DNA of 7,048 bases from Chloroflexota bacterium (GTDB taxonomy: Bacteria > Chloroflexota > Dehalococcoidia > Lucifugimonadales > Lucifugimonadaceae): positions 1 through 7,048 of the forward strand of contig PASL01000027.1 of NCBI GenBank assembly GCA_002712125.1, given 5' to 3'. Made by a program: the position numbers and the translations under genes. Below the pieces are notes generated by a model. That model saw only the letters and a program-made list of their open reading frames with translations. It searched no databases and was not told the DNA's origin. Within the stretch, counting starts at the first letter, position 1. Each line of letters begins with the position of its first letter. Shown here piece after piece: positions 1 to 5,839 of this stretch.

Positions 1-635
1 ATATTATGCATAGAGTTACTGATGCAAGTAACAGGATAGAAATTTCTAGAGAATCTGTTATTGAAACCTATGGAAGTATTGAACATGAATCAATTGAAAT
101 TTTTATCGATGAAAGCCTATCGGATCGAGAAAGAGGCAGAAAAGCCACTCAAAACGAAACTGCTTTACTCGCTTCCTCTTCCAATCCAGAAGCTTTAAGT
201 GGATACACAATAACCTATACAACAGATATTAAAGATATTTATGGAATAAAAATAGTTGATGTTAGAATAAAAAGAGCTGATTTCCCTCCAGATATTGAAA
301 CAAGTGTTTTTCAAAGAATGGAAGCAGAAAGAGAAAGAATTGCTAGTGGTTTAAGGGCAGAGGGGTCTCAAAAAGATGCTGAAATTAGGGCAAATGTAGA
401 CAAACAAGTTAATGTTATTTTAAAAAGTGCAGAAGGTACATCTGCTAGGTTATATGGTGAAGCTGAGGAGCAGGCTATAAATATTTTAGCAGAAGCACTT
501 GAAAGAGATCCAGAATTCTATGAATTTAGAAGAACTCTTGAAGCATATGAAAAGTTCCTAGATTCAGAAACAACAATTATTCTAGATCCTAATAGTGACC
601 TTCTTCAATTCTTGATGTCTTCTCAGAAAAAATGA
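1..635 (+). CDS. hflC: HflC, SPFH/prohibitin-family regulator of the FtsH protease (3' part; 5' end off the left edge)
   Basis: HflC forms with HflK a large inner-membrane complex around the AAA protease FtsH and modulates membrane-protein turnover. The frame is open through the left edge (the codon before the Met at base 6 is Ile), so that Met is internal. E. coli HflC is about 334 residues, and roughly the first third is missing here, including the N-terminal membrane anchor and the start of the SPFH domain. Counting from that Met, the visible part has the family block GIKIVDVRIKRADFP (about 80-94), then an Ala/Glu/Arg-rich coiled-coil stretch starting RMEAERERIASGLRAEG (about 104-120), then DPEFYEFRRTLEAYE (about 168-182), and the C-terminal DPNSDLLQFL. 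All four match HflC more than HflK or stomatin. hflK would be expected just upstream, outside the window. The gene converges on the minus-strand operon and appears unrelated to it in function. Confidence 0.9.
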   Translation, partial: IMHRVTDASNRIEISRESVIETYGSIEHESIEIFIDESLSDRERGRKATQNETALLASSSNPEALSGYTITYTTDIKDIYGIKIVDVRIKRADFPPDIETSVFQRMEAERERIASGLRAEGSQKDAEIRANVDKQVNVILKSAEGTSARLYGEAEEQAINILAEALERDPEFYEFRRTLEAYEKFLDSETTIILDPNSDLLQFLMSSQKK

Positions 636-821
636 AGCTAAAATACATATTCATTTTTACGTAAGTAATCTGAATAGAAATACTTTTTTCTTCACCAGCT
701 ATTTTCAATAATCAGATAAGAAACGAATTTAGTAAATTTATCGGTGTGTACTATGGCTAAGTCAGTTTTAGTTTCATGATTGATGGTTTATCTTTTTTCA
801 AATAATCCTTCTAGATTGCTC
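636..821. other. Convergent intergenic gap between hflC and the minus-strand operon
   Basis: These 186 bases separate the stops of two converging transcription units. I see no convincing ORF or RNA gene. Weak hairpin candidates exist. On the plus strand, AAGTA at 663-667 can pair with TACTT at 681-685, followed by four more T, which could end hflC transcription. An AT-only inverted repeat, AATTT-AGT-AAATT, lies at 726-738, with outer GATA/TATC pairing at 715-718 and 739-742. None is GC-rich, so intrinsic termination in either direction is possible but not demonstrated. Confidence 0.5.
663..689 (+). terminator. Weak candidate intrinsic terminator after hflC
   Basis: A 5-bp stem (AAGTA at 663-667 with TACTT at 681-685) and a 13-base loop lead directly into a T-tract at 686-689, about 28 bases after the hflC stop. 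The placement is right, but the stem is short and AT-rich, and such pairs are common by chance in DNA of this composition. Confidence 0.2.
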
Positions 822-1532
822 CTAAAATTTTAAGTCGCCATTTTTCATTTTTTTCTCCATTTCTAAAAGATCTTTTATACTTTCTATACTACTCCATATT
901 TTTTTTGACCTAAATCCAAAAAGTTGTTTTTCTTTTAATAATGAAGTAAAGGTTGTATTTTCATGATCTCCAATATCTGGAAGTAAATTTTTTATTGATG
1001 AATTCATAATATATACTCCAGCATTAATCCAATAAGGAAGCTTTCCTTTTTCATCAAAACTTTTTATGTAGTCATCCTTGTCATTAATTACTACCCCATA
1101 CTGGCTAATATAAGGAACAAGCATAACTGTACAAATTACTTTACTTTTTATATGAGAATTAATTATCGGTTGAATTTCTTGATTAGTAATTATATCTCCA
1201 TTTGTTACTAAAAGATTAGTATTATCAGGAACAAAATCCATCCCTTTTTTTATAGCACCACCTCGTCCTAAAGGAGATTTTTCAAAATAATATTTTGTTC
1301 TAATTCCAAATTTAGACCCATCTCCAAAATGATCTTGAATCTTTTCTCCTAAATATCCACATAAAAAAATAACATCCGTTATTCCTTGAGATTTCATCCA
1401 ATTAACTTGATGCTCTATGATAGGTATTCCATTTATTTTTACCATAGGTTTCGGTATCTGATTTGTTAATGGTTTTAGTCTTTCTCCTTTACCGCCAACT
1501 ATGGTGAGAGCATATAGTCTTTCACTTTTCAT
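822..1532 (-). CDS. Sugar-1-phosphate nucleotidyltransferase-like protein (NTP_transferase family)
   Basis: Predicted to transfer a nucleotidyl group from an NTP to a sugar-1-phosphate, giving an NDP-sugar in the cytoplasm. The 236-residue protein is a single NTP_transferase domain. It has the nucleotide-binding loop GGKGERLKPLT (13-23), KPM (28-30, the signature lysine), GRGGAIK (89-95), VTNGDI (109-114, with Asp113 as likely metal ligand) and YWINAGVYI (167-175). The C-terminal metal motif reads W-S-S-I-E-S (213-218) rather than the W-x-D-I-G-T of RmlA-type enzymes, so the acidic residue is displaced to Glu217, as in some other subfamilies. There is no hexapeptide-repeat acetyltransferase tail as in GlmU. 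It differs from the MobA/MocA molybdopterin nucleotidyltransferases, which have a different loop. The start overlaps the folB-like stop by 11 bases, implying translational coupling. It is the last gene of the operon. Nucleotide and sugar specificity cannot be read from sequence. Confidence 0.8.
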   Translation of the reverse strand: MKSERLYALTIVGGKGERLKPLTNQIPKPMVKINGIPIIEHQVNWMKSQGITDVIFLCGYLGEKIQDHFGDGSKFGIRTKYYFEKSPLGRGGAIKKGMDFVPDNTNLLVTNGDIITNQEIQPIINSHIKSKVICTVMLVPYISQYGVVINDKDDYIKSFDEKGKLPYWINAGVYIMNSSIKNLLPDIGDHENTTFTSLLKEKQLFGFRSKKIWSSIESIKDLLEMEKKMKNGDLKF

Positions 1533-1887
1533 TTTTTATTCTCTTGATACTTACGCCAACGGATTCTGCAAATCTTACAGCTCCTGGTTTACGTATTGTT
1601 ATATTAACAGAGTTACAATTTTTATCTTCTTCAAAGCAAATTTCTATTAGACTGTCAGCAAGTCTTTCAACTAAATAATATTCTGAGCTTTCTACATGTT
1701 GTATTATTTTTTTACTTATTGTTCTATAGTTTACTGTATCATTTATATTATCTGATTTCATTGCTTGACTTAGATTTGATTCTATCTCTAAATCAATCTC
1801 AATCTTTTGTTTAGTTTCTCTTTCCCATGAGTTAATACCTATAACTCCATAAACTACTAAATTTTTAATATTTATTTTATCTTTCAT
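1522..1887 (-). CDS. folB: Dihydroneopterin aldolase / dihydroneopterin-triphosphate epimerase family protein (FolB/FolX)
   Basis: FolB cleaves 7,8-dihydroneopterin to 6-hydroxymethyl-dihydropterin and glycolaldehyde for folate synthesis; its homologue FolX epimerizes dihydroneopterin triphosphate toward monapterin. With the start at 1887 the protein is 121 residues, normal for the family. It opens KINIKNLVVYGVIGINSWE, matching the family N-terminus including the conserved Glu, and has the NYRTI block and the catalytic-lysine motif KPGAVRFAES near the end. KPGA favours FolB. The stretch INDTVNYRTISKKIIQHVE also resembles FolX, so the exact reaction is open. An alternative Met at 1908 adds seven residues (MEEDTYK) with no family counterpart and would overlap the upstream SDR by 20 bases. 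A GGAGGA at 1901-1906 lies 13 bases before the chosen start, which is a long spacing. The chosen start follows the SDR stop by one base. Confidence 0.85.
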   Translation of the reverse strand: MKDKINIKNLVVYGVIGINSWERETKQKIEIDLEIESNLSQAMKSDNINDTVNYRTISKKIIQHVESSEYYLVERLADSLIEICFEEDKNCNSVNITIRKPGAVRFAESVGVSIKRIKNEK

Positions 1888-1888
1888 T

Positions 1889-2614
1889 TTATAAGTGTCT
1901 TCCTCCATCTAAATTAATGGTTTCACCGGTTATGTAGTCATTAGTAATTAGCATTTCTATTAAATTATTAATTTCAGATAATTCTCCCATTCTTTTTGAA
2001 GGACCAAAGTTATCACTAGTTTTATTATAATCATTTTTGTTCATATCAGACGGAGGTAAAATAGCTCCTAGTGCTATTTCATTAACTTGGATTGAGGGAG
2101 ATAACTCTAAAGCCAAACTTTTTGTAAGGCCAGATAATGAAAATTTTGAAACTCCATATGCAAAACGAGATTTTCTTGTTGTTTTCCAATCATTTAGATT
2201 AATAATTTTTCCTGGATTATTATTTAAGTGTTTTCTTAATTCTTGGGCTAAAATAAATGGTGCTCTTAAGTTGACATTAAAATGTTCATCCCATACTTTT
2301 TGAGTAGTATTATTAAAATTTATTTTGTTAAAAATTGAAGCATTATTAATAATAATATCTAACGATCCAAATTTTCTTATTATTTTTTTTATTAGGTTTC
2401 TGTTTTCTATTACTGACTCAAGATTTGATTTAGCAATCATACAGTCAGGATTAATATTATTCTTTATATGATTATATGTTTTATATGCATTTACTTTAGA
2501 TTTATTGTAATGAATTATAACTTTTGCATTTTTTTTTGCTAAAAAAAAAGCAATTTCTTTTCCAATTCTTTTACTAGAACCAGTCACTAATATTGTTTTG
2601 TTAGAGATTTTCAT
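1889..2614 (-). CDS. Pteridine-reductase-type short-chain dehydrogenase (PTR1/FolM-like)
   Basis: Predicted NADPH-dependent reductase of dihydropterins, such as dihydromonapterin or dihydrofolate, in the cytoplasm. The 241-residue single-domain SDR has the cofactor loop TGSSKRIG (11-18). The Arg in TGxxxRIG is typical of PTR1 and FolM rather than ordinary SDRs. NNAS is at 90-93. The catalytic set appears to be Asp142 (IINLND), Tyr153 and Lys157 (YGVSK). Asp in the place of the usual SDR serine is the arrangement of Leishmania PTR1 (Asp181, Tyr194, Lys198). The C-terminus has TGETINLDGG, usual for the family. Its start overlaps the folE stop as ATGA. It lies between folE and folB/folX, which supports a pterin substrate. 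It is markedly rich in Asn (33 of 241) and very AT-rich compared with folE. A generic 3-oxoacyl-ACP reductase is less likely given the active site and context. Confidence 0.8.
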   Translation of the reverse strand: MKISNKTILVTGSSKRIGKEIAFFLAKKNAKVIIHYNKSKVNAYKTYNHIKNNINPDCMIAKSNLESVIENRNLIKKIIRKFGSLDIIINNASIFNKINFNNTTQKVWDEHFNVNLRAPFILAQELRKHLNNNPGKIINLNDWKTTRKSRFAYGVSKFSLSGLTKSLALELSPSIQVNEIALGAILPPSDMNKNDYNKTSDNFGPSKRMGELSEINNLIEMLITNDYITGETINLDGGRHL

Positions 2615-3213
2615 TTTATATGATCTAAGAATTCTTCTCTGGAACTGTGATCTTCCTTAAAAACACCAAGTAGTGCACTTGTACTCATCATAACATTTGG
2701 TTTTTTGACCCCTCTCATTGATGCGCATAAATGTTTACCTTGAACTACAACTCCAACTCCTTTTGGAGAAATTAGATCATTGATTGCGTGGGCTATTTCT
2801 TGGGTCATTCTTTCTTGAACCTGTAATCTTTTTGAGAACATGTCGACTAGCCTAGGTATTTTAGATAATCCTATAACTTTATCCTTTGGAAGATAACCTA
2901 CACTAACAGAACCATAGAATGGTATGAGATGATGCTCACACAAGGAATAGAAATCAATATTTTTTACGACTACCATTTCGTCATACTTCACATCAAACAA
3001 TGCATTATTTAGCAATTTTTCAGGATTAGTTGCATATCCAGAAAGTAATTCATCGTACATTTTAGCGACTCTAAAAGGAGTGTCTTCAGTACCAATTTTA
3101 TCGACATATGGATCTAATTCGTCAAGAAAATAACCTATTACATTTGAGATCTTTGTTTTTGCATTTGAATCAAAAATTACTCCATCATCAAAATGTTTTT
3201 TTTCTCTGCTCAT
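2611..3213 (-). CDS. folE: GTP cyclohydrolase I
   Basis: Converts GTP to 7,8-dihydroneopterin triphosphate and formate, the entry step to folate and to tetrahydropterins; the family is a homodecameric, zinc-dependent cytoplasmic enzyme. The 200 residues are a normal length. Clear motifs are TPFRVAKMY (45-53), DFYSLCEHHLIPFYG (87-101), VIGLSKIPRLVDMFSKRLQ (113-131), then QERMT, and GKHLCASMRG (159-168). The zinc ligands by family alignment are Cys92, His95 and Cys163, all present, so this is type I (FolE), not the metal-promiscuous FolE2. The C-terminal REEFL is also typical. The start is supported by a strong GGGGGA ribosome-binding site five bases upstream. The gene overlaps the MoaD-like gene before it and the SDR after it by four bases each (ATGA), so its expression is probably coupled to both. 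Confidence 0.96.
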   Translation of the reverse strand: MSREKKHFDDGVIFDSNAKTKISNVIGYFLDELDPYVDKIGTEDTPFRVAKMYDELLSGYATNPEKLLNNALFDVKYDEMVVVKNIDFYSLCEHHLIPFYGSVSVGYLPKDKVIGLSKIPRLVDMFSKRLQVQERMTQEIAHAINDLISPKGVGVVVQGKHLCASMRGVKKPNVMMSTSALLGVFKEDHSSREEFLDHIK

Positions 3214-3479
3214 TTTATTCCCCCAGATACAGCATTTATGAAATGTATTTCACTGTCATCATTAATTTTTTCTAGTAACCCTTTTCTAGTTGTAGTGTGA
3301 TCAACAACTGCCGCTACACCGGGTTTTATAGATCCTTCTTCGATAATATGTGCTTTTGTACCTGGGTAAATTTCTTCTAAACTATCTATCAACTCGCCAA
3401 GCGTTTTTGCAGATATTTCAACTATATTTTTATCTTCGCAATATTTTCTCATTGCATATGGTATAAATACAATAGCCAT
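3210..3479 (-). CDS. MoaD/ThiS-like ubiquitin-fold protein with a Gly-Gly-Ile-Lys C-terminus
   Basis: A small beta-grasp protein of the MoaD/ThiS/CysO type. In this family the C-terminal Gly-Gly is adenylated and thiocarboxylated to donate sulfur to molybdopterin, thiamine thiazole or cysteine, or is conjugated to proteins. The 89 residues show the family pattern: strand MAIVFIP, helix around TLGELIDSLEEIYPG (26-40), the central KPGVAAVVD (52-60), and the final DDSEIHFINAVSGG (74-87). Ile88 and Lys89 follow the diglycine, whereas mature MoaD and ThiS end on it. The gene begins seven bases after the Mo-hydroxylase stop with no clear ribosome-binding site of its own, and overlaps folE by four bases. 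Its place beside molybdenum enzymes fits a Moco sulfur carrier, but the tail means processing would be needed first. An authentic housekeeping MoaD cannot be claimed. Confidence 0.85.
   Translation of the reverse strand: MAIVFIPYAMRKYCEDKNIVEISAKTLGELIDSLEEIYPGTKAHIIEEGSIKPGVAAVVDHTTTRKGLLEKINDDSEIHFINAVSGGIK
3219..3224 (-). promoter_or_regulatory. Ribosome-binding site of folE, inside the Gly-Gly codons of the MoaD-like gene
   Basis: On the minus strand GGGGGA sits five bases before the folE ATG, a good Shine-Dalgarno match and spacing. The same six bases encode Gly86 and Gly87 of the preceding protein, and the five-base spacer falls in the Ile-Lys codons. It supports the folE start and shows tight overlap of coding and initiation signals. 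Confidence 0.75.
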
Positions 3480-3486
3480 TTAGTTT

Positions 3487-5754
3487 TTAGGATTTATATA
3501 AATCAATAATTCTTCCAGGTTTTACTGGAAGATCGAAGTGTCTTTTTCCTGTTGCTTCCTTAATTGCTAATGCTGCTGCTGCAAGTGGAGGCGCCAGTGT
3601 AACTTCTCCAACACCTCTAACTCCAAATGGATGAAGTGGATTTGGTACTTCAACCATGATTGCATCAATCATAGGCATATCTAGTGAAGTTGGCATTCTG
3701 TAATCAAGGTATGATTTATTTGCCATTACACCATCCTCTGTGATGAAATATTCTTCATTTAATGCCCAACCTAGCCCTTGAACAACTCCTCCTTGAATTT
3801 GTCCTTCGCAATATTTTGGGTAAACAGCAGTTCCAACATCTTGTACCGCAGTGTATCTGATTACATCAGTTTTACCGGTTTCTAAATCAACTTCAAGATC
3901 ACATATGTGAGCACCAAAAGCATTACCTGCTGAATCAAGATTAACCGATGCTGTTGATGTTGCTGGCCCACCAGTTGGGTCTAATTTTCCAGCTAAATCC
4001 TGAATATGGATAGATTCATTTTCAAATGAAAAAATTCCGTTAGAAAAATTAATTTGATCAGTTTCTGCTTCCCATATAATTGATAATCTACTTTTTAACT
4101 CTTCAACTAATTTTTGTGCTGCGTTGTAAGCGGCAAGACCAGTTGCATATGTAGTCCTAGAACCTCCAGTAACTCCAGTAAATCCAATACTATCTGTATC
4201 AGGAACACTAGGATGAAAATCTTCAACGGGAATTCCCAAAACTTCAGCTGCTTGCATTGAAATTGAAGTTCTTGTGCCTCCAATATCAGCAGATCCTTCA
4301 TTTAATGTAACTTTTCCGTCATCATTAAGCATTAGATCACATGTAGACTTACCACCACCGTTCATCCAATAACCTGTTGCAAGACCCCTTCCCCTAGCTT
4401 TTCCTTTCGGGGCTTCGCCCAAGGGAGAATTCCAGTGATCGGAACTTTTAACTGCTTCTAAGCATTCTTCTAAACCAATTCGTATAAATTTAACACCATC
4501 ACCTCTTCTTGTACCTTCTTTGCTAGCATTATCAATTCTAAATTGTAATTTATCTAAGGATAATTCTTCACATAGTTCGTCAATTACTGATTCAATAGCG
4601 AATGATACTTGAGGTGAGCCAGGTGCTCTATAAGCTGCAGATTTAGGTTTGTTTACCAGAACATCATATCCTGTAATTTTTGAATTAGTTAAATTGTAAC
4701 AAGCAAAAACACATATACTACCCGCTGCAACAGCTGAACCGGGATAGCCACCAGACTCAAACATTATGTCTGTTTCAGCGGCAGTTATTTTTCCATTTTT
4801 ATTTGCCCCAATTTTCATCCTGACTTTTCCACCAGGAGCTGGGCCTGTCGCTTCAAATACAGAGGATCTATCCATTACAAGTTTTACTGGCCTGCCACCT
4901 GATTTTTTTGATAATAATGCTGCTATTGGCTCTAAATAAACCTTAGTTTTACCACCAAATCCACCGCCAATTTCAACATAATTTACTTTTATTTTTGATT
5001 CTGGTATACCTAGCATTCCTGAAGTTTGAGCTCTAACTCCAAATGAACCTTGGGTACTTGCCCATAGATTTATTTTTCCATCTTGCCCCCATACAGCAGT
5101 AGCGTTATGTGGTTCAATATAACCTTGGTGGATCATGGACATTGTAAATGTTCTTTCAACAACACAATCAGAATCTTTAAATGCTTGTTCTACATCGCCA
5201 AATTCATGTCTAAATATTTTTGCAACATTTGTGTTAGGTACATTTTCTCCAAGGTGATCACCAGATAAACTTTCGAGAATGATAGGTGCATCTTTGGCCA
5301 TGGCAGAATCTACATCCGAAACATGTTTGAGAACTTCGTATTTCACATCTATTTTTTTTATTGCCTCTTGAGCAGTATTACGATCTATTGCTGCTACACC
5401 TGCAATGACATGACCTTTGTAATGAACTTTATCAAAAGCCATGATATTAGCTTGATCTCGTTTTAGGTTAACTACGTCTTCTCCTGTGGATACTTCTTTT
5501 TCTTCAACATTAGGAAAATCTTTGTTGGTTACTATAGCAAATACACCATCCATAGACTCAGCTTTGGATGTATCTATACTTAATATTCTTGCATGAGCAT
5601 GCGGGCTTCTAAGAACATCTCCCCATATTAAACCTGGAACTTTAATATCTGCACCGTAAGTAGCTCTTCCAGTTACTTTATCTACACCATCATGTCTTAT
5701 AGGAGATTTACCAATAACATTATATTTATTTTTGTTTTCGTGAGTTGCAACCAT
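3487..5754 (-). CDS. Molybdenum hydroxylase large subunit (xanthine dehydrogenase/aldehyde oxidase family, Mo-pterin-binding)
   Basis: Large catalytic subunit that binds the molybdenum-pterin cofactor and hydroxylates an aromatic heterocycle or aldehyde, using water as oxygen source. The 755 residues start with the alpha/beta hammerhead domain (VIGKSPIRHDGVDKVTG, about 13-29, then DVLRSPHAHARI) and continue into the Mo-binding domains. Motifs are STQ (233-235), IGGGFGGK (262-269), AYRAPGSPQ (374-382), GSADIGGTR (487-495) and the catalytic glutamate Glu717 in GVRGVGEV. The AYRAPG loop separates it from form I CO dehydrogenase (AYRCSFR). Purine-pocket residues of bovine xanthine dehydrogenase are not kept: Thr270 follows GGFGGK where bovine has Glu802, and Pro378 replaces Phe914. 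So xanthine is an unlikely substrate. No Fe-S or FAD domain is fused, so separate small subunits are required, and none is in view. AAGGAA six bases upstream supports the start. The substrate is unknown. Confidence 0.93.
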   Translation of the reverse strand: MVATHENKNKYNVIGKSPIRHDGVDKVTGRATYGADIKVPGLIWGDVLRSPHAHARILSIDTSKAESMDGVFAIVTNKDFPNVEEKEVSTGEDVVNLKRDQANIMAFDKVHYKGHVIAGVAAIDRNTAQEAIKKIDVKYEVLKHVSDVDSAMAKDAPIILESLSGDHLGENVPNTNVAKIFRHEFGDVEQAFKDSDCVVERTFTMSMIHQGYIEPHNATAVWGQDGKINLWASTQGSFGVRAQTSGMLGIPESKIKVNYVEIGGGFGGKTKVYLEPIAALLSKKSGGRPVKLVMDRSSVFEATGPAPGGKVRMKIGANKNGKITAAETDIMFESGGYPGSAVAAGSICVFACYNLTNSKITGYDVLVNKPKSAAYRAPGSPQVSFAIESVIDELCEELSLDKLQFRIDNASKEGTRRGDGVKFIRIGLEECLEAVKSSDHWNSPLGEAPKGKARGRGLATGYWMNGGGKSTCDLMLNDDGKVTLNEGSADIGGTRTSISMQAAEVLGIPVEDFHPSVPDTDSIGFTGVTGGSRTTYATGLAAYNAAQKLVEELKSRLSIIWEAETDQINFSNGIFSFENESIHIQDLAGKLDPTGGPATSTASVNLDSAGNAFGAHICDLEVDLETGKTDVIRYTAVQDVGTAVYPKYCEGQIQGGVVQGLGWALNEEYFITEDGVMANKSYLDYRMPTSLDMPMIDAIMVEVPNPLHPFGVRGVGEVTLAPPLAAAALAIKEATGKRHFDLPVKPGRIIDLYKS

Positions 5755-5827
5755 AAATTTTTCCTTAATTATTGAAGTTCATATAATTATTTTACAATAA
5801 AGTTGTTAAAAAAGTATAAAAAATATT
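5755..5827. other. Gap between the two Mo-hydroxylase large-subunit genes
   Basis: These 73 bases are the largest gap within the minus-strand gene run and nearly all A/T. They hold the ribosome-binding site of the downstream paralog and part of a hairpin. A loose promoter-like pair on the minus strand (TTAACA, 17 bases, TTATAT) is present, but the second box matches TATAAT poorly and AT-rich DNA produces such pairs by chance, so I do not call a promoter. An internal promoter or attenuation point would fit here if the downstream genes are controlled separately. Confidence 0.4.
5761..5766 (-). promoter_or_regulatory. Ribosome-binding site of the complete Mo-hydroxylase large subunit
   Basis: AAGGAA on the minus strand lies six bases before the ATG at 5752-5754. 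It supports this Met as the true start and shows that this gene, unlike the MoaD-like gene after it, has its own initiation signal. Confidence 0.65.
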
Positions 5828-5839
5828 CTAACTTATACT
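5808..5839 (-). terminator. Weak terminator- or attenuator-like hairpin at the end of the upstream paralog
   Basis: On the minus strand AGTATAA (5839-5833) and TTATACT (5819-5813) form a perfect 7-bp inverted repeat with a 13-base loop, followed at once by five T (5812-5808). The first arm lies in the last codons of the upstream paralog and the stop codon is in the loop. Each arm has only two G/C bases, so it would be a weak partial terminator or an RNA-end stabilizer rather than a full stop. Confidence 0.3.

Noticed and set aside
6..635. Met at base 6 as the start of a short complete hflC-like gene
   Set aside because: The frame is open to the left edge and HflC needs its N-terminal membrane anchor and SPFH start, which would lie upstream. 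It is a fragment cut by the window.
822..1532. MobA/MocA-type molybdopterin nucleotidyltransferase serving the Mo hydroxylases
   Set aside because: The binding loop GGKGERLKPLT with the KPM lysine and the NAGVYI block belong to the sugar-1-phosphate nucleotidyltransferase family, not to the MobA/MocA loop type.
1888..1908. Seven-residue-longer start for the folB/folX-like gene
   Set aside because: The added MEEDTYK has no counterpart in the family, overlaps the SDR by 20 bases and has no ribosome-binding site before it. The next Met fits the family N-terminus.
2037..2303. Plus-strand ORF of 88 codons inside the SDR gene
   Set aside because: It is antisense to a well-supported SDR, has no recognizable domain and no good initiation signal.
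4107..4301. Minus-strand ORF of 64 codons in another frame of the complete large subunit
   Set aside because: It lies wholly inside conserved coding sequence of the real frame and shows no domain.
5083..5268. Plus-strand ORF of 61 codons inside the complete large subunit
   Set aside because: Antisense to conserved coding sequence, with no motif or initiation signal.
3487..5754. Form I carbon monoxide dehydrogenase large subunit (CoxL)
   Set aside because: The active-site loop reads AYRAPG, not the AYRCSFR that marks form I CO dehydrogenase.
5781..5812. Sigma-70-like promoter (TTAACA, 17 bases, TTATAT) between the paralogs
   Set aside because: The -10 box matches poorly and the region is almost all A/T, so a chance match is expected.
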